Notes under the pieces: generated by a model
Database searches by the model: none
Seen by the model: the letters and a program-made list of their open reading frames with translations, nothing else
What the model was told of the DNA's origin: nothing
Assembly (NCBI RefSeq): GCF_041438865.1
Contig: NZ_CP109451.1
Coordinates: 490,738-554,737, forward strand
DNA length: 64,000 nucleotides
From: Streptomyces sp. NBC_01471
Lineage (GTDB): Bacteria; Actinomycetota; Actinomycetes; Streptomycetales; Streptomycetaceae
Direction: 5' to 3'
Made by a program: the position numbers and the translations under genes
Shown here: one piece after another, positions 8,360-17,512 of the stretch
Position numbering within the stretch: the first letter of the stretch is position 1
Layout of the letters: every line of letters starts with the position of its first letter

Positions 8360-9856
8360 TCACCGCTGGGGTCGCTCGACGAACCAGGAGCGTAGTGCCT
8401 CGGTGAGCGGACCGCCGTCCGACGCCCAGGCAACATGACCGTCCGGGCGCACCAGCAACGCCGCACAAGGCAGCGTGTTGTGCACGGTGACCGTGCACAA
8501 CACGCTCTGCCATGGCAGGGACTCCGCGAGGTACGCACCCGCCGACTCGTGCACCAGCAGCAGGGGACGCCCGTCCTGGAGCAGCGTCACCACATCCGTC
8601 TCCTCGGTGCCGACACTCAGCGACAGGTTCGGCAGGAAGACACCCTCCCAGTCGGAGCCGGGGGCGGAACGCGCCGGATAGACCGTGTCCTGACCGCTGA
8701 TCATCTCGCTGATCTGCTGATTGGGCTGTTCCAGGGCGAGCAGCCCCACGAAGACCTCACGCAGCAGATCCAGTTCGAGTCCGCTGCGCATGAGCGCCAG
8801 TTGGGCGCGGGTACCGTCGATGACCCGCTGCGCCACCGGCCTGCGCTCCGCGTCGTAGGTGTCGAGCAGGCCCTCCCCCGCCGTGCCGCGGACCACGTGA
8901 GCCAGTTTCCACGCGAGGTTCAGCCCGTCGACCAGCCCGGTACTCAGGCCCTGGCCACCGATCGGCAGATGTACGTGCGCGGCGTCACCGGCGAGGAACG
9001 CGCGCCCTGCGCGGTAGTCGCGGACGAGCCGGGTGTAGTCGCTGAACCGGGTCACATGGACAGGATCGGTCATGGGAACGTCGTGGCCGGCGATCCTGGA
9101 CGCCTCACTGCTCAGCTCCGCCACCGTCGGCGCGACCGCGCGGTTCGGGTGCGTGCGGGTGCAGTCCATCGTACGGATCAGGCCCATCCCGTCGGCGCCC
9201 ACTCTGGCCACGGTCCATCCCCGCGGTGTGCGCTGCCATCCTGGCGGTACGGCTTCCGGGTCCGGGAACCTGACCAGCCCCATCATCGCCGAGACGGTCG
9301 CGGGGGACGTGTCGGCCGTGAAGCCGAGTTGTTCCCGTACGACGCTGCGACTGCCGTCCGCGCCGACGAGATAGCCGCCCGAGCAGACCAGCGTGCCCGT
9401 AGGGCCTTCGGCCTCGACCTCCACCCCGGAGGCCGTCTGACGCACAGTGGTGATCCGATGCCCACGCAGGACGAGAGCGCCGCGCTCGATGGCACGTGAC
9501 TCGAACTCCCGTTCAAGATCCGCCTGCGCCCGCTTCAGGATGGGCCGGGGCTCCCCCTTCGGCACCGAGATGCTCACCACGGGCAGCCCCGCGAAATGGA
9601 ACGCCTCGCTCTCACTGACAGCACCCGGCGTATGCACACCGGGCAGATAGCCCCGCCGGACCAGCGCCTGCACGGCCCGGGCGTGCACCGTGGTGGCCTT
9701 CGGCTGGACTTGCGTCTCCGTCGCAGCCTCGACCACGACGGCACGTACGCCAAGAGCCGCGAGCTCGGCGGCGATCAGCATGCCCACCGGGCCGCCCCCT
9801 GCAATCACGACCTCGGCACTCTCCCGCCGGACCGATCGGCTCATGCTTCCCCCCAT
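8360..9856 (-). CDS. FAD-dependent aromatic-ring monooxygenase
   Basis: A 498-residue class A flavoprotein hydroxylase. The dinucleotide motif is VVIAGGGPVGM near residues 16-26, and the second FAD motif GDAAHVHLPIGGQGLSTGLVDG lies near 286-300. A C-terminal thioredoxin-like region (PLLLVHESAG ... LVRPDGHVAW) is typical of polyketide and phenol hydroxylases (PgaE/RdmE/MhpA-like). ATG 9856 follows GGGGAGG; ATG 9844 is the alternative. The gene converges on the receptor gene and shows no ARE of its own. Substrate is unknown; the 43-base gap to 8317 leaves no room for another gene. Confidence 0.88.
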   Translation of the reverse strand: MGGSMSRSVRRESAEVVIAGGGPVGMLIAAELAALGVRAVVVEAATETQVQPKATTVHARAVQALVRRGYLPGVHTPGAVSESEAFHFAGLPVVSISVPKGEPRPILKRAQADLEREFESRAIERGALVLRGHRITTVRQTASGVEVEAEGPTGTLVCSGGYLVGADGSRSVVREQLGFTADTSPATVSAMMGLVRFPDPEAVPPGWQRTPRGWTVARVGADGMGLIRTMDCTRTHPNRAVAPTVAELSSEASRIAGHDVPMTDPVHVTRFSDYTRLVRDYRAGRAFLAGDAAHVHLPIGGQGLSTGLVDGLNLAWKLAHVVRGTAGEGLLDTYDAERRPVAQRVIDGTRAQLALMRSGLELDLLREVFVGLLALEQPNQQISEMISGQDTVYPARSAPGSDWEGVFLPNLSLSVGTEETDVVTLLQDGRPLLLVHESAGAYLAESLPWQSVLCTVTVHNTLPCAALLVRPDGHVAWASDGGPLTEALRSWFVERPQR

Positions 9857-10181
9857 GACTGCCGTACCTCCCCTTGCTGCCGTATCCCCACGCCGCTCCA
9901 CCGTCACAGCGCTGCTCCCACCCAGCCTCTGTCACACCCGGCGAGATAGGCCAGGCTCTCACGCAACATCGGAACATCAAACAAGAATCAGACCGCACGA
10001 ATGGTCTTGATGGTGCTCTTCGACAGCCTCTCCCCTCCCCCACTCGCCGGCCGCCGGTCTTCGACGGCCCTGAGGGCAGCCAACAGAGCACCAGGCCCCG
10101 GGCGCACGGAGGAGCGGCAGACTTGGCGGCCTGGACCACGTGCAGCGGGTACGCGGCCGAAGGAACTCCCGGAGTGCGCCG
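9857..10181. other. Intergenic, no gene seen
   Basis: 325 bases between the monooxygenase start and a decayed small gene. Frames crossing it have no family-like sequence. A promoter for the monooxygenase is expected here but no clear -35/-10 pair was identified. Confidence 0.4.
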
Positions 10182-10561
10182 GTGGATCTCAGCTCAGTGC
10201 TCATCGCGGTGGCAGGCGTGGCGGGGACACTGGGAGGGTCACTGCTCACCCAGCGCGGCTCCGAACGAGCGAAGCGCCGGGAGATGGAGCTCGTTCGTGA
10301 CCATGAAGAGATCCGCGAGAGCCGTTCACCCAGACGCACCTGCTGTGTGGAGCTCAACCACGATGCCCGGCAGTTCACCACCGCGCTCAACCGCCATTTT
10401 CACATCATGAGGGAGCGCGGCGCGGAGCCCGGCGACACCGACGCACTCCACAAGGCAAAGCATGCGCACCACGATCGGTATCCGAAGCCCAGATGATCGC
10501 GCCCGAAGAGGTACTCATGCGGGCGGTTCCGCTCGTCTGCCTGGACCGCATTCGAGGCTGA
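10182..10561 (+). pseudogene. Frameshifted small hypothetical protein
   Basis: A GTG start at 10182 with GGAG upstream opens a frame beginning MDLSSVLIAVAGVAGTLGGS, an N-terminal hydrophobic segment, then a charged helical region (SERAKRREMELVRDHEE). It runs in one frame to about 10485 (HHDRY) and then appears to continue in another as EAQMIAPEEVL to the stop at 10559-10561, consistent with loss of a base near 10480. The intact version resembles small Streptomyces proteins of unknown function with one N-terminal membrane helix. The frameshift is inferred from reading continuity only. Confidence 0.45.
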
Positions 10562-11022
10562 TCCGTGGACGGATCTCACGGATCTCCCATGACGCCCCGA
10601 GCCCGGCGTGACGGACTGGCTGGCCCGCCGGTTGACGGCCGTGAACGGCGGCACCGTCAGATCCGCTGCTCCCACCAGCCAGGAGCATCAGGTGCGCCGC
10701 CCAGGTCGCATCGAGCACGCGGATGTCCACCTCCTTGACCACTGCCGCGAAGTCACGGCGGACCTGGCGGGAGAGGGACTCGAGCGCCCGCTCCAGTCTC
10801 CACCGGCCCTCGGGCAGATCGCCTTCGCAGCACGGATAACGGAGAGCGGCCCGCACCGCTGCCGGCCCTTTACGCGTCATCGCTCCAGGAAGGATTCAGC
10901 GTGCGCGGAGACCCTCACGGCCAGGCCCTGCCCCGCCACGCGATTGCTGACCGCCGTGGACCGGAACGCGTCAGCCGTCCGAGCAGAAGGCCCATCTCTT
11001 CCCGATCGCCCCAGCGGCGCTC

Positions 11023-11169
11023 GGTTTCAAAACGGCGTTTTGAAACCGTCGCCCCTCGGTGATGGGTACTGCGGTGGTGGGTACTGGGCCGGGCGATCTT
11101 CAAAACGGCGTTTTGAAACCGAGCGCCGCTCCTGTCAGCCGGGGCCGGTCTTCAAAACGGCGTTTTGAA
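11023..11169. repeat. Palindrome cluster A: three copies, candidate partition sites
   Basis: Three copies of a TTCAAAACG-G-CGTTTTGAA palindrome centred near 11035, 11108 and 11160. The first extends to GGTTTC...GAAACC arms (11023-11047). They lie 380-520 bases before parA1 and match the copies at 13.5 kb and inside parB. The rest of 10562-11545 holds no gene I can support. Confidence 0.85.
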
Positions 11170-11545
11170 ACGGGCACCGCTCCTGTCAGCCGGGCGGCTC
11201 CGCTCCTCTCAGCCGGGGCGGTGTTGAGTCGCTCCCCCAGCAGCCGGGCAGCGTGCAGGCCGGTCGTTCTGGACGCTCCGGCAAGAGCTGACCCTCGCGC
11301 CGCCTAGCGCGCGATGACTCGGGCTATGACTCGGGCTATGAACCGTGCCAGACGCTCCACTATGTGTCGGACACGCAGGTGTCCGCACGGGCACCGCCCG
11401 CGGCAGGCCCGTCGGCGTTCGCGGCCACAGAGCCAACGGTGTGACAGGACGCGTTGAGAGCGCCGTACTCGCGCGTGGCGCGGCATGCACGGCGAAAGAC
11501 TCCCCTAACTTCACTCATCACATGATGTTCTCTTTGTAGCGGAAT

Positions 11546-12529
11546 GTGGTGACAGTGCCTCAGTACTCGACGCAGCTCGGGCTCGTGGAGCTCGACACGG
11601 TGAAAGCCGCACTGCGGCGCCGGCTCCAGCACATGGCCGAGCAGCTGCACACACGCAAGGTCTTCGTGATCGTCAATGGCAAGGGTGGGGTCGGGAAGAG
11701 CAGTCTGTCTGCGGCCACCGCGGTCGCCCTCTCCATGCTCGGGCTCCGCGTTCTGCTGATGGAGATGGACGAGCAGGGAAACAACTGCGAGGACCTCGGG
11801 ATCACCGGCAGCGCGCTCGATGACGACGGTTACGCTCAGGCCGCCGCCATCCTCGACGGCAAGCCGCTGACACCGACCGGCGAAGCACGCCCCAACCTGT
11901 GGGTCGTTCCCGGGGGGAGCGCCCTCGAAGACGTGGTGGAAGAGCTGTACTGCCAGCGTCGCCTCGCCAGGCGCAGCGACGACCCTGAGGACCAGCTGGC
12001 CTGGATGGGGATGTACGCGGCGGCCGTCGAGGCGATCCGTGACGACTTCGACGTGATCATTCTGGATGTCGCGCCGGGCTCCGAGCCGCTCCAGCTGCAG
12101 GCCCTGGTCGCCGGAGACATGATCTTGATCCCGTCCAAGTCGGACCCCTCCAGCCGTAAGGGACTGCGGACGGTCGCTGCCCGGTACGCCAAGGCCCGCA
12201 GCCTCAATCCGCTGCTGCGGCTCCTGGGCGTCGTGGTCTTCGCAACCAACAGCTCTGCCACCCGGGTCCAGGCCACGATCAAGCGGCATCTGCGGGCTGA
12301 CCTCAACGGCGCGGCCCGGGTCCTCGACCAGGTGATCCGGCATGTGGAATCTGCTGCCGTGGCCTGCCGCACCCACGGCAAGGTGCCGCAGGAGATGGTC
12401 TCGTCCTCCGACCTCGAACCTGCCCTGCGCACCTCCATGCGTGCGCTGGCCGGTGACTACCAGTCGCTCGCCATGGAAGTGCTCCAGGCAAAGACCGATC
12501 TCGACCGTGAGGAGCAGCACACCACATGA
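11546..12529 (+). CDS. parA: ParA-like Walker-type partition ATPase 1
   Basis: A 327-residue P-loop ATPase of the ParA/MinD/Soj class with a deviant Walker A motif NGKGGVGKSS at 44-53 (signature lysine retained), Walker A' LMEMDEQGNN, and Walker B VIILDVAPGS. A ~38-residue N-terminal extension precedes the fold. The start GTG 11546 is followed directly by a second GTG, and the RBS is weak (GCGGA). The stop overlaps the next start by four bases (12526-12529), implying translational coupling. ParA ATPases move ParB-bound DNA along the nucleoid. This copy is clearly diverged from the ParA at 13739. Confidence 0.9.
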   Translation: MVTVPQYSTQLGLVELDTVKAALRRRLQHMAEQLHTRKVFVIVNGKGGVGKSSLSAATAVALSMLGLRVLLMEMDEQGNNCEDLGITGSALDDDGYAQAAAILDGKPLTPTGEARPNLWVVPGGSALEDVVEELYCQRRLARRSDDPEDQLAWMGMYAAAVEAIRDDFDVIILDVAPGSEPLQLQALVAGDMILIPSKSDPSSRKGLRTVAARYAKARSLNPLLRLLGVVVFATNSSATRVQATIKRHLRADLNGAARVLDQVIRHVESAAVACRTHGKVPQEMVSSSDLEPALRTSMRALAGDYQSLAMEVLQAKTDLDREEQHTT

Positions 12530-13329
12530 CTGACCGCGCCTCGAAGACGAAGACGAAGACAGAGCCAACGGCAACGACAACGACGGCGCCGAAGTCGAAC
12601 ACGGCGGCTGAGAAACGGGGAGGTCTTCCTGACGCCACTACCGCGCTCAGTGCCTTCACCCTGCCTGAGGCTGCAGCCGCGGCGTTCGCCCCGCCTGCAC
12701 GCAAACCCCGGGACAGCCCGCAGCCGACACCGGCCGCGCCCGCGCCCGCCGCGCCCGCACAGACGGGGGAGACGCCCGGGAGCGCGCCCGCAGCGACATT
12801 CACGGACAGGGAGAGGCTTCCGGTCCGCCCACCGGCCGGGCACGCGCCTGCCGCCGGCCCCGGAGAGCCGACCGTATCCGTGCGAGAGGTTGAAGGCGGG
12901 CAGACCAGCACTCAGGCCATGGCCATGGTGACTGACGATGTTCGGCAGCGCTTTGAGGACTACCAGTCTGCGCAGCGTCAGCAGCACGGCAATGAACCCA
13001 CCAACGCCGTAGTCGTCAGGCGCGCCTTCACCAGTGCGCGCCGTGACGGATGCTTCGGCCAACTCCTGCAGAAGGAGCGCCGACGCCAGCAGCCCGTGGT
13101 CCTCGACGAGGACGGCGACGACGACAACCTCTTCGGCGATGTCGCAAACCGCAGGCCGGCACGCGGCCGCACCAAGGGCCGGGTGCAGCTGTCGTTCAGG
13201 CCCTCCCGCCGTGAGCTCGCCGTCTACGACGCGTGGGCAGAGGCCTACCGGTTCGACAACCGCAGCGACTTCTTGAACGCCGTCCTCGATCATTTCCTGC
13301 CGGGCTCGTCGCAGCGACGAGGCCGGTAG
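12526..13329 (+). CDS. Partner of ParA 1, disordered N-terminus and basic DNA-binding-like C-terminus
   Basis: A 267-residue protein coupled to parA1 by an ATGA overlap. Residues 1-110 are Ala/Pro/Thr-rich and probably disordered. Residues ~205-260 (GRVQLSFRPSRRELAVYDAWAEAYRFDNRSDFLNAVLDHFL) look like a beta-strand followed by two helices, the ribbon-helix-helix pattern of centromere-binding adaptors such as ParR/StbB types. An acidic DEDGDDDNLFGD patch precedes it. It is not a Spo0J-type ParB. Role as centromere adaptor or ParA regulator is inferred from gene order. Confidence 0.7.
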   Translation: MTDRASKTKTKTEPTATTTTAPKSNTAAEKRGGLPDATTALSAFTLPEAAAAAFAPPARKPRDSPQPTPAAPAPAAPAQTGETPGSAPAATFTDRERLPVRPPAGHAPAAGPGEPTVSVREVEGGQTSTQAMAMVTDDVRQRFEDYQSAQRQQHGNEPTNAVVVRRAFTSARRDGCFGQLLQKERRRQQPVVLDEDGDDDNLFGDVANRRPARGRTKGRVQLSFRPSRRELAVYDAWAEAYRFDNRSDFLNAVLDHFLPGSSQRRGR

Positions 13330-13531
13330 GGGAGTCGGCCGCACGTGGAGAGCCCACCGGTTCACGTGCGGCATCGCTCCGTCGGGGCCCGTAGTTGCCC
13401 GCTGGGCAGATCTGGTCGCTCGTACTCCGGCATCCCATGGAGGTGTCCGGCATCCCATGGCGGTGGGGGAGAGGCAGCCGCATGCCGGGACTCGGATGGC
13501 CGGCGGCTGGCGGTCTGAACGGACAGTGGGC

Positions 13532-13620
13532 TTCAAAACGGCGTTTTGACCGTGGTCCGTGCAGCGGTCGATGCCTCGGGGAAGGCAGACCTTTCAAAAC
13601 GGCGTTTTGAAAGGTCTGCC
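13532..13620. repeat. Palindrome cluster B: two copies between the par operons
   Basis: Copies at 13532-13549 and 13584-13620. The second is extended into a perfect 37-bp palindrome whose outer arms are GGCAGACC and GGTCTGCC. They lie upstream of parA2 (start 13739) and could be ParB sites and an autoregulatory operator. A direct repeat of CCGGCATCCCATGG also lies near 13430-13460. The 409-base gap has no gene. Confidence 0.85.
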
Positions 13621-13738
13621 GACGCGACGCGCGGTACTCAGGGGACACCACAGGACCCAGGCGTGAAATGCTGTGTGGGTCCGCCAGTACTGGCCCTCAC
13701 CGGCCGGGAAGCATACGGAATCTACGGAGTCACAACTC

Positions 13739-14470
13739 ATGGCGCGCATCACGGCGTTCATCAACCGTAAGGGTGGGGTCGGCAAGTCGACCCTGACCGT
13801 CAACACAGCAGCCACCACTGCTGAGGTGCTGGGGCAGTCCCCAGCCGACGATCCCGACTACGTCGTCGCGATCTCCAGCGACCCTCAGGGATCGGCAACG
13901 TGGTGGTCGGAACAAGTCGGCGACGAACTCCCCTTCTCCTTCGTGCAGACCAAGACGCGCAAGGACCTCGGCTTCTTCCCTGAGCTCAAGAAGTCCAAGA
14001 AGATCAAGCACGCCTTCATCGACACCCCCGGCTGGATGGATCTGCCCGAGGACGATCTCGAGCAAGCCGGGGACCCCTTCGGCAAGAGTGCTGCCGCAGA
14101 CGCGATGCGGGCCGTCCTTTCCGTCGCTGACGACATCATCGTCCCGATCGAGCCGGAACCGCTCGGCTTCATGCCGACCCGGGACACCATCGAGCAAGTC
14201 GTGAAGCCCCTCGGCAAGCCGTACTGGGTCGTCATCAACAACTGGGACCCCCGAGACGGCAAAGCGGACCTGGACGACACCGAGGCATACGTCCTCGGCA
14301 ATGGGTGGAACCTCGCCAAGACCGTGGTCCGCCACTACAAAATCCATACGCGTGCGGCGGTCGAAGGACTCGTTGTCACCCGTTACAAGAAGAACCGCGT
14401 CGCGATGGAAGCCCGCGAGGACTTCTACAAGCTGGCTCTGGAGATCGGTGCTGGAAGGAAGGGCCGCTGA
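13739..14470 (+). CDS. parA: ParA-like partition ATPase 2
   Basis: A 243-residue compact ParA. Walker A is KGGVGKST at 11-18, A' is ISSDPQGS, and Walker B is HAFIDTPGWMD. ATG 13739 has GGAG about nine bases upstream. The stop overlaps the start of parB by one base, so the two are coupled. The small size without an N-terminal DNA-binding domain suits type Ib/chromosome-like systems, where ParB rather than ParA binds DNA specifically. Confidence 0.92.
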   Translation: MARITAFINRKGGVGKSTLTVNTAATTAEVLGQSPADDPDYVVAISSDPQGSATWWSEQVGDELPFSFVQTKTRKDLGFFPELKKSKKIKHAFIDTPGWMDLPEDDLEQAGDPFGKSAAADAMRAVLSVADDIIVPIEPEPLGFMPTRDTIEQVVKPLGKPYWVVINNWDPRDGKADLDDTEAYVLGNGWNLAKTVVRHYKIHTRAAVEGLVVTRYKKNRVAMEAREDFYKLALEIGAGRKGR

Positions 14471-15570
14471 TGAGCAGGCGGACGAGTTTCACCACTCTGC
14501 TGAACCAGGCCCCTGCTACCGGCGCCGTCAGTGGTGAGGCGGAGGACAAGCCGGCCCTCCCGCCGACCACCGTGCTGATGCACACGATCACAGGGAATCC
14601 TGAGAATCCGCGCCAGCCCGAGGACTACACCGACGACGACCCCGAGTTCGCTGAACTCAAGGAAACAATGCGTCTCGTCGGCCAACTTCAGCCCGTGGCC
14701 GCGGTCTCCCACGACGTGTACGTACGGATCAAGCCCGAGTACGCGAAGGCCGTAAAGGACGCGGAGTACGTCGTCGTCGGCGGCAACCGGCGGCTTGCTG
14801 CGGCCCGCCAACTCGGCTGGACCCGTTTCGACATCCGGGTGCAGGACCGTCTCGGTGACGAAGACGGACGGCTCGACGACGCGGTCATCATCGAGAACAT
14901 CCACCGCAAGAAGATCGACCCGATCAAGGAAGCCGAGTTCCTGCGCCGCATGGTGGAGCGTCACGGCAGCCAGGACGAGGTCGCCCGGCGGATCGGCAAG
15001 TCCCAGATGTATGTCTCGCACCGGCTCGAACTCCTCAAGCTGGACGACGAGGTCAAGCACGAGATCGAGGCCGGGTCGCTCAAGCCGTCCCAGGCGCGGG
15101 GGCTTGCTTCGAAGCCGGCCGAAGAGCAGCGGGCACAAGTCGCCAAGATCAAGGAATCGGCCCAGCAGCCGAAGCCCCGCAAGAAGCCGGTTCAAAACGG
15201 CGTTTTGAAGACCGCCCAGAGCACCGACGACTGGCCGGTGGACGGCCAGCCTCAAAACGGCGTTTTGGAAACTGCACAGCACGGCGGTGACAGCGCGGAG
15301 GGCGGGCAGCTTCAAAACGGCGTTTTGAAGCCGGAGCCGGACACCACTGAGACGCACGAGACGCAGACAGCGGCGAGTGAGAGCGTGCCCGAGCCCCGCC
15401 AGGCCTCCGCTGACACGGGCTCCGGTGTGCGGAAGTTCCCGTACGACGACGGGAAGGAAGCCGCGTTCTATCTGAACCGGCGTATGGAGGACGACCAGTT
15501 CTTCGCGATGGTCGACGAGGTGAATCAGATGGCGAAGATGCGCCGTGAGAAGGCAGCGAAGGCCTCCTGA
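14470..15570 (+). CDS. parB: ParB/Spo0J-family centromere-binding protein with palindromes inside its gene
   Basis: 366 residues. An N-terminal ParB/sulfiredoxin-like domain at ~35-150 contains GGNRRLAAARQLGW (the arginine patch region) and VIIENIHRKKIDPIKEAEFL. It is followed by a helix-turn-helix GSQDEVARRIGKSQMYVSHRLELLKL at ~172-197. The segment ~240-288 carries three QNGVLK/QNGVLE peptide repeats encoded by three copies of the CAAAACGGCGTTTTG palindrome found elsewhere only in the par region. A C-terminal helical region ends the protein and probably dimerises. It would bind these palindromes and be moved by ParA 2. Confidence 0.92.
   Translation: MSRRTSFTTLLNQAPATGAVSGEAEDKPALPPTTVLMHTITGNPENPRQPEDYTDDDPEFAELKETMRLVGQLQPVAAVSHDVYVRIKPEYAKAVKDAEYVVVGGNRRLAAARQLGWTRFDIRVQDRLGDEDGRLDDAVIIENIHRKKIDPIKEAEFLRRMVERHGSQDEVARRIGKSQMYVSHRLELLKLDDEVKHEIEAGSLKPSQARGLASKPAEEQRAQVAKIKESAQQPKPRKKPVQNGVLKTAQSTDDWPVDGQPQNGVLETAQHGGDSAEGGQLQNGVLKPEPDTTETHETQTAASESVPEPRQASADTGSGVRKFPYDDGKEAAFYLNRRMEDDQFFAMVDEVNQMAKMRREKAAKAS
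15191..15329. repeat. Palindrome cluster C inside parB
   Basis: Three copies at 15191-15209, 15251-15269 (one arm degenerate) and 15311-15329, evenly spaced at 60 bases centre to centre. They are in frame with parB and read as QNGVLK, QNGVLE, QNGVLK. Confidence 0.9.
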
Positions 15571-15590
15571 CGGCGGAGCTACGTCCTTCT

Positions 15591-15624
15591 GCGGGGCCGG
15601 TCTCTTTACTGAGGCCGGCCCCGC
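15591..15624 (+). terminator. Terminator after parB
   Basis: 10-bp GC stem (GCGGGGCCGG with CCGGCCCCGC), extendable by a TCTC/GAGG pairing, followed by a T-rich stretch. It lies 20 bases after the parB stop. Confidence 0.75.
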
Positions 15625-15816
15625 TTGGTTTCGCCAACAAGCCAACCCCAGGCGATGCAACCGCCGACGGCTGAGAGCGGCCTCTCACTCGGAGCGAGGC
15701 GACGGCAATCCGGCCGAGCCCGGCCGGGCAGACTCAAGGCCGAACCTGGCTGGGCAATGGTCCTGCCGCCTGGCCCCTACCAAGGCAACACCAAGGCCCA
15801 CACCGGGACGCGCCGA

Positions 15817-15857
15817 GGGCGGCGGCCCCGGCCGATACCCGGCCGGGGCCGCCGCCC
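15817..15857. terminator. Second terminator, probably bidirectional
   Basis: 17-bp perfect stem (15817-15833 with 15841-15857) and 7-base loop between the convergent parB and oxidoreductase genes. The rest of 15571-15957 holds no gene. Confidence 0.75.
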
Positions 15858-15957
15858 GATGTCCGGCTAAAACCCGGGACCGTGCGGACTGTTGAGGTGA
15901 CCGCAGGTCATCGTCCTGGCAGCGCCGGAGACGCGGCGCAACGGCGCGGCAGACGGC

Positions 15958-16863
15958 TCAGACGACCACGACCCGACGGCCGCGCGTGTGACCGGCCTGG
16001 CTGTCGGCGTGCGCAGCCGCGGCCTCGGCGAGCGCGTACGACTTCTCGACCGGGATGTGGAGCTTTCCCCGCGAGATGAGACCGGCGGCCTCGACAAGCG
16101 CATCCGGCACGCTCCCGGCCACGCCCGAGAACCGGACACCGGACTCCGGCGCATCGAGATCGGCGATGGAGACCACCTTCTGCGGGTCTCCGGTCAGCTC
16201 GACGAGCTCGCGAATCACGCCCGAACCGGCCAGATCGAGCGCCGCGTCGACATCCCCGAGCCGACGCACCCGCTCGACCCAGCCCTCGCCATACGTCGTG
16301 GCGAGGGCACCCAGGCTCCGCAGGTACGCCTGATTCGCCATCCCCGCGGTGCCGATCACCGTAATGCCGCGGTCGCGGGCGATCTGCAGCACCGCCGATC
16401 CGACTCCCCCCGACGCGCCGCTGACCAGCAGTGTCTGTCCGCGCTGCACACCGACCTCGCGGATGATGCGCAGCGCGGTCTCCACCACCGAGGGGTACCC
16501 GGCGGCCTCTTCGAACGTCAGGCCCTCAGGCATACGGGCCCAGGCTGCCAGCACAGCGGACTCGGCATAGGTGCTGAAACCTTCGCCGAACACGTGGTCG
16601 CCGACCTCGACACCTTCGACGCCCTCCCCGATCTCATCCACCACCCCGGCGGCGTCCTGCCCGACCCCGGCGGGCAACTCGATCGGATGGGCCTTCAGGA
16701 TCTGACCTTCACGGACCCTCCAGTCGACGGGGTTCACGCCTGCCGCCCGCACGGCGATGCGTACCTGGCCGGGGCCCGCGTGGGGCTCCTCGGCATCTAT
16801 GAGTTGCAGAACATCCGGGCCGCCGAACTCGGCGAAGCTCACTTTCTTCATGCGGTGGACCAT
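15958..16863 (-). CDS. Zinc-independent quinone oxidoreductase (MDR family)
   Basis: A 301-residue medium-chain reductase. The N-terminal GroES-like domain contains NPVDWRVREGQ and GQDAAGVVDEIGEGV, and the nucleotide-binding motif is LLVSGASGGVGSAVLQIARDRG at ~145-165. The catalytic zinc cysteine/histidine set of alcohol dehydrogenases is absent, so an NADPH quinone-reductase role is expected. ATG 16863 or ATG 16851 (MKKVSF) may be the start; neither has a clear RBS. It is divergent from a TetR gene 58 bases away, the usual arrangement of a reductase controlled by its own repressor. Confidence 0.9.
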   Translation of the reverse strand: MVHRMKKVSFAEFGGPDVLQLIDAEEPHAGPGQVRIAVRAAGVNPVDWRVREGQILKAHPIELPAGVGQDAAGVVDEIGEGVEGVEVGDHVFGEGFSTYAESAVLAAWARMPEGLTFEEAAGYPSVVETALRIIREVGVQRGQTLLVSGASGGVGSAVLQIARDRGITVIGTAGMANQAYLRSLGALATTYGEGWVERVRRLGDVDAALDLAGSGVIRELVELTGDPQKVVSIADLDAPESGVRFSGVAGSVPDALVEAAGLISRGKLHIPVEKSYALAEAAAAHADSQAGHTRGRRVVVV

Positions 16864-16867
16864 AACA

Positions 16868-16895
16868 CTAACGGTTAGCTTTTTGAAACTGTTTC
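16868..16895. promoter_or_regulatory. Operator-like palindromes between reductase and TetR
   Basis: CTAACGGTTAG (16868-16878) and GAAACTGTTTC (16885-16895) are adjacent 11-bp palindromes in the 58-base divergent intergenic region, the probable binding sites of the TetR protein starting at 16922. Confidence 0.55.
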
Positions 16896-16921
16896 AGATT
16901 AGTAACTGATAGCGTGAGACT

Positions 16922-17512
16922 ATGACCACCCTGCCGTCCGGGCGCCGTGAGCGTAAGAAAGCCGCGACCCGCCAGAAGATCGCTGACACCGCGTTGCGGC
17001 TGTTCCTGGAGCGTGGGTACGACGCGGTGGGCATTCGTGAAGTGGCCGCTGAGGCTGACGTAGCCGTCACCACGCTCTTCTCCCACTTCGCCTCCAAAGA
17101 GGCCCTGGTGTTCGAGCAGGATGAAGACTTCGAGCAACGACTCACGCAGGCAGTGACCGGCCGGGCTCCACACGAGCCGCTCATCCCTGCACTGCGCCGT
17201 GAGACCCATGCCCTGGTACGGCATTGCACGGCGGACAGCGCCGCCCCCATCTGGTGCATGATCGACGAATCACCCGCCCTGCGGAGGTACGAGGAGTCGA
17301 TGAGGCTGCGCCATGCGGAAACGCTGGCAACGGCCATCACCGCCGATCCCGGACTGCCACAGACCGCAACGGCGAGCCGGACGGTCGCGAGGTTCGTGAT
17401 CGACGCCTATTCACTGGCCCGTGAGGCTGCCGATCCGGAGGCCGCGGTGGACGAGATCTTCCGGATGATCGAGGCAGCCTGGGAGGTCGCACGCCCTTCT
17501 GGACGTGCATAA
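16922..17512 (+). CDS. TetR-family regulator, probable repressor of the divergent reductase
   Basis: A 196-residue TetR protein with helix-turn-helix GIREVAAEADVAVTTLFSHFASKEALVF at ~38-65 and a variable all-helical ligand domain. The start ATG 16922 lacks a good Shine-Dalgarno sequence, and the divergent promoters must overlap the two palindromes just upstream. Ligand is unknown. A local repressor role is inferred from the divergent arrangement. Confidence 0.9.
   Translation: MTTLPSGRRERKKAATRQKIADTALRLFLERGYDAVGIREVAAEADVAVTTLFSHFASKEALVFEQDEDFEQRLTQAVTGRAPHEPLIPALRRETHALVRHCTADSAAPIWCMIDESPALRRYEESMRLRHAETLATAITADPGLPQTATASRTVARFVIDAYSLAREAADPEAAVDEIFRMIEAAWEVARPSGRA

Noticed and set aside
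10515..10880. Minus-strand 121-codon frame (RRDFAAVVKEVDIRVLDATWAAHLM...)
   Set aside because: Some helical character, but no family, no RBS and no conserved context; kept out of the feature list.
12526..13329. Second Spo0J-type ParB
   Set aside because: Lacks the GxxRxxA arginine patch and ParB helix-turn-helix; better described as a ribbon-helix-helix-like adaptor.
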